Assembly (NCBI GenBank): GCA_946481425.1
Contig: CAMLNT010000033.1
Span: 1-16,448, forward strand
Direction of reading: 5' to 3'
Source of the DNA: an uncultured Brevundimonas sp.
GTDB taxonomy: Bacteria > Pseudomonadota > Alphaproteobacteria > Caulobacterales > Caulobacteraceae
DNA length: 16,448 nucleotides
How positions within the stretch are numbered: the stretch's first letter is position 1; the number at the start of each line of letters is the position of its first letter. This document shows, in pieces, positions 14,616-16,448 of the stretch. The notes below the pieces were generated by a model. That model worked only from the letters and a program-made list of their open reading frames with translations. It searched no databases and had not been told where the DNA came from. The position numbers and the translations under genes were made by a program.

Positions 14616-14993
14616 TCAGGCGTCGGCGGGCAGCCGCGCCTCGGGGTCGCTGAGCAGCATGTCGGAGATGAGCCGGAATACCTCGGCGTTGGCGGTCATC
14701 TGCTCGGCGTGGTCGGCGTTGCCCTCTCCGACGTTCTCGAAGAAGTCGGCCGCGTCGGCCAGCATGCGCGCGACGACCTCTGTCAGAGCCGGCTGGGGCC
14801 CGTCGAAGCCGCCGATCACGAGCCCTTCTGTGTCGTTCCGGTCCAGGCGGTCGGCCATCATCAGATAGCCGTCGCGATTGGCGCCCATCATGTCGGCCAG
14901 ATCCGGGTTTTCGCCCGCCACGAAGTCGAAGAACTCCGCCGCGTGCCGCAGCAGCTGGCTGGCCAGGATGGTGACCTTCAGACCGTCGGTCAT
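14616..14993 (-). CDS. Unknown small helical protein with an internal duplication
   Basis: I do not recognise this 125-residue acidic protein. It has no signal peptide and no membrane segment, and is predicted mostly helical. It consists of two copies of one unit: residues 7-58 and 70-121 align without gaps at a constant offset of 63. They share AAEFF/AADFF, an Asn and an Asp, xMxAN and a late Asp-x-Leu. By hand count 16 of 52 positions are identical, with many further conservative pairs. GGAGG lies 6 bases before the ATG, which overlaps the stop of the hemerythrin-domain gene as ATGA, so the two are translationally coupled and probably act together. Codon use looks like its neighbours. The copies lack the His/Glu pattern of hemerythrin, so it is not simply a second metal-binding copy. 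Confidence 0.8.
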   Translation of the reverse strand: MTDGLKVTILASQLLRHAAEFFDFVAGENPDLADMMGANRDGYLMMADRLDRNDTEGLVIGGFDGPQPALTEVVARMLADAADFFENVGEGNADHAEQMTANAEVFRLISDMLLSDPEARLPADA

Positions 14994-15541
14994 GAGCGGC
15001 CTCCATGCAGGGCGATCAGGGGGATGACGATCTCCTCCTCGTCGTCGAGGTGGCGGATCAGGGGACCCGAGGCGAACGCGAGAGCCTCGCCGAAACGGGC
15101 CAGTTCGTCGGCGCCGTCCGCGCCCGCGCCGATCGCCTGATGATAGGCGAGGCCCGAGCGATGCAGCGCCTCGATGTGGGCGTGGATGGCGTCGTGGTCG
15201 CGGTCGAGCAGGTCCAGCCCCTCAGCCACGCGCGGCTCGGCGCGGCGGAACTGCGGGAAATAGCGGCCGCTCTCGATCCGGTGGTGACCGTCGAGATGCT
15301 GGAGAAAGGCGCCGAGCGTCTGGATCAGGGGAACGTGGACGGCGCGGGCCTCGGTCTCGCCCTGACGGACCAGTTCGGCCATGCGGGCGGTCTGGCCCCG
15401 GAAGCCGTCGTGCATCTGGAGCCAGAAACGGGCCATCTCGGGCAGGTCAGGGCTGGACCAGCTGTCGCGCGGACGCTCTGCCAGCAGGCAGCGCATGGCC
15501 TCGGGCAGGCCCGCGCGAGTGGCCAACGGATGGTCAGACAA
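14990..15541 (-). CDS. Hemerythrin HHE-domain protein
   Basis: This 183-residue protein has a four-helix bundle of hemerythrin type, which binds a non-heme di-iron centre and in various bacteria senses or handles O2, NO or iron. Ligand candidates fall in the canonical order and spacing: His44 (MHDGF), His86-xxx-Glu90 ([12 protein letters not shown]), His116-xxx-His120 ([11 protein letters not shown]) and His164 with Glu169 five residues on (IRHLDDEEE). The start is taken as TTG at 15541, which overlaps the mnmA stop region by 8 bases, because the [17 protein letters not shown] helix then belongs to the protein. ATG at 15496 is the alternative. The open frame runs on to 15718 but that part is Arg/Pro/Ser-rich, as expected of a shadow of mnmA. 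Its end overlaps the next gene as ATGA. Confidence 0.82.
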   Translation of the reverse strand: MSDHPLATRAGLPEAMRCLLAERPRDSWSSPDLPEMARFWLQMHDGFRGQTARMAELVRQGETEARAVHVPLIQTLGAFLQHLDGHHRIESGRYFPQFRRAEPRVAEGLDLLDRDHDAIHAHIEALHRSGLAYHQAIGAGADGADELARFGEALAFASGPLIRHLDDEEEIVIPLIALHGGRS

Positions 15542-16448
15542 GGGCGGTCGTGGTCGCGATGAAGCCGCCGCCGAGCAGGCGGTCGGGATCGGCCGGATCA
15601 TAGAGCGCGCAGGCCTGGCCGGGGGCCACGCCTTCCTCGCCCTCGGCGAAGACGACCGAGACGACATCGCCGTCAAGCGCCAGCCGCGCCGGCGACGGCG
15701 GTCGGGTCGAGCGGACACGGGCCAGCACGGCGGCGCCGTCGCGGGCCGCCTCGGCCACGGTCGGCTGGTCGCCGAGCCAGTTGGTTTCTTCCAGCGTAAG
15801 CGACCCGGTCAGGAGCGCCTCGCGCGGGCCGACGATGACCTCACGCTTCTCGGGATCGAGCCGGGTCACAAACAGGGGCTCGCCAACGGCGATGTTCAGA
15901 CCGCGCCGCTGGCCGATGGTGTAGCCGGTGATACCGGTGTGCTCGCCGAGCTCGCGGCCATCCATGTGCACGATCTTGCCGGGCTCGCGGCCCTGCGGCC
16001 GCAGCCGGTCGATCAGGGTGCGGTAGTCGCCCGACGGCACGAAGCAGATGTCCTGGCTGTCCGGCTTGGCGGCAATGCGCAGGCCCAGCTCGGCGGCGAC
16101 GCCGCGCACCTGGGGCTTTTCCAGATCGGCGAGCGGGAAGCGCAGGTAGTCGAGCTGCTCGGGCGTCGTGGCGAACAGGAAGTACGACTGATCGCGCGAG
16201 GGATCGACGGCCTTCCTCATCTGCACCCGGCCGTCAGTTGTGACCGAGCGGCGGACATAGTGGCCCGTCGCCATGGCCTCGGCGCCGAGGTCACGCGCGA
16301 CGTCCAGCAGGTCGCGGAACTTGACCGTCTGATTGCAGCGGATGCAGGGGACCGGCGTGCGGCCCTGAAGGTAGGAGTCGGCGAACTGGTCGATTACCGC
16401 GTCGCGGAAGCGGCTTTCGTAGTCGAGCACATAGTGCGGGATGCCGAT
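15534..16448 (-). CDS. mnmA: tRNA-specific 2-thiouridylase MnmA, cut at its N-terminus by the window edge
   Basis: MnmA uses ATP and a sulfur relay to form 2-thiouridine at position 34 of Lys, Glu and Gln tRNAs. The 304 residues present lack the N-terminal ATP-binding PP-loop, which lies beyond the right edge; the frame is open to the last base, beginning [14 protein letters not shown]. The catalytic cysteine is in [13 protein letters not shown] (Cys38 of the visible part, the Cys-Asn one) and the second, persulfide-forming cysteine is Cys135 in [20 protein letters not shown] and SRDQSYFLF contribute to the adenylation site. [21 protein letters not shown] marks the central domain, and the C-terminal beta-barrel ends in [12 protein letters not shown]. 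The stop at 15534-15536 lies inside the start of the hemerythrin-domain gene, showing an operon. No frameshift or truncation other than the window edge is seen. Confidence 0.96.
   Translation of the reverse strand: MGIPHYVLDYESRFRDAVIDQFADSYLQGRTPVPCIRCNQTVKFRDLLDVARDLGAEAMATGHYVRRSVTTDGRVQMRKAVDPSRDQSYFLFATTPEQLDYLRFPLADLEKPQVRGVAAELGLRIAAKPDSQDICFVPSGDYRTLIDRLRPQGREPGKIVHMDGRELGEHTGITGYTIGQRRGLNIAVGEPLFVTRLDPEKREVIVGPREALLTGSLTLEETNWLGDQPTVAEAARDGAAVLARVRSTRPPSPARLALDGDVVSVVFAEGEEGVAPGQACALYDPADPDRLLGGGFIATTTALV

Noticed and set aside
15542..15718. Upstream extension of the hemerythrin-domain frame
   Set aside because: It is an out-of-frame reading of mnmA with an Arg/Ser/Pro-rich product and lies outside the helix bundle.
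1..16448. Search by eye for CRISPR arrays, tRNAs, rRNA, insertion sequences, attachment sites or phage genes
   Set aside because: No repeated spacer pattern, cloverleaf, transposase, integrase or terminal inverted repeats were recognised.

Overview
The window is GC-rich chromosomal DNA with the gene content and codon style of an alphaproteobacterium, most likely of the Caulobacterales (Caulobacter/Brevundimonas-like). This placement is an inference from recognised proteins, such as a Fur without the C-terminal cysteines and an nfuA/tsaB/rimI/fur series, and from Caulobacter-type promoter elements. No database was searched. I see no RNA genes, CRISPR arrays, insertion sequences or phage genes. 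No stretch longer than about 175 bases lacks a gene.

Layout, left to right. (1) The 5' part of lepA (EF-4) runs leftwards off the edge. (2) A divergent two-gene unit encodes an RND efflux pump: periplasmic adaptor plus inner-membrane transporter, with no outer-membrane factor or regulator beside it. (3) Convergent to it is a ThDP-dependent enzyme of the acetolactate synthase-like superfamily. (4) A 58-residue DUF1508/YegP-type gene follows, whose stop codon interlocks with that of an oppositely oriented acyl-CoA dehydrogenase. (5) Two adjacent acyl-CoA dehydrogenase genes look like the two unlike subunits of one heteromeric enzyme: each carries the active-site elements the other lacks. (6) A rightward run holds nfuA (Fe-S carrier), a YfeY/DUF1131-like lipoprotein, tsaB (t6A tRNA modification), rimI (S18 acetyltransferase) and fur. 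tsaB appears to start at a CTG that overlaps the lipoprotein stop. (7) A POT-family peptide transporter carries an unusual periplasmic insertion. (8) A leftward run holds mnmA (tRNA 2-thiouridylase, cut by the right edge), a hemerythrin-domain protein, a small internally duplicated unknown protein, and an MgtC/SapB-family membrane protein.

Most of the window is housekeeping or common accessory metabolism. I found no clear novel defence, mobile or biosynthetic system. The points most worth a second look are the heteromeric dehydrogenase pair, the CTG start of tsaB, the duplicated unknown protein coupled to a hemerythrin, and the insertion in the peptide transporter.
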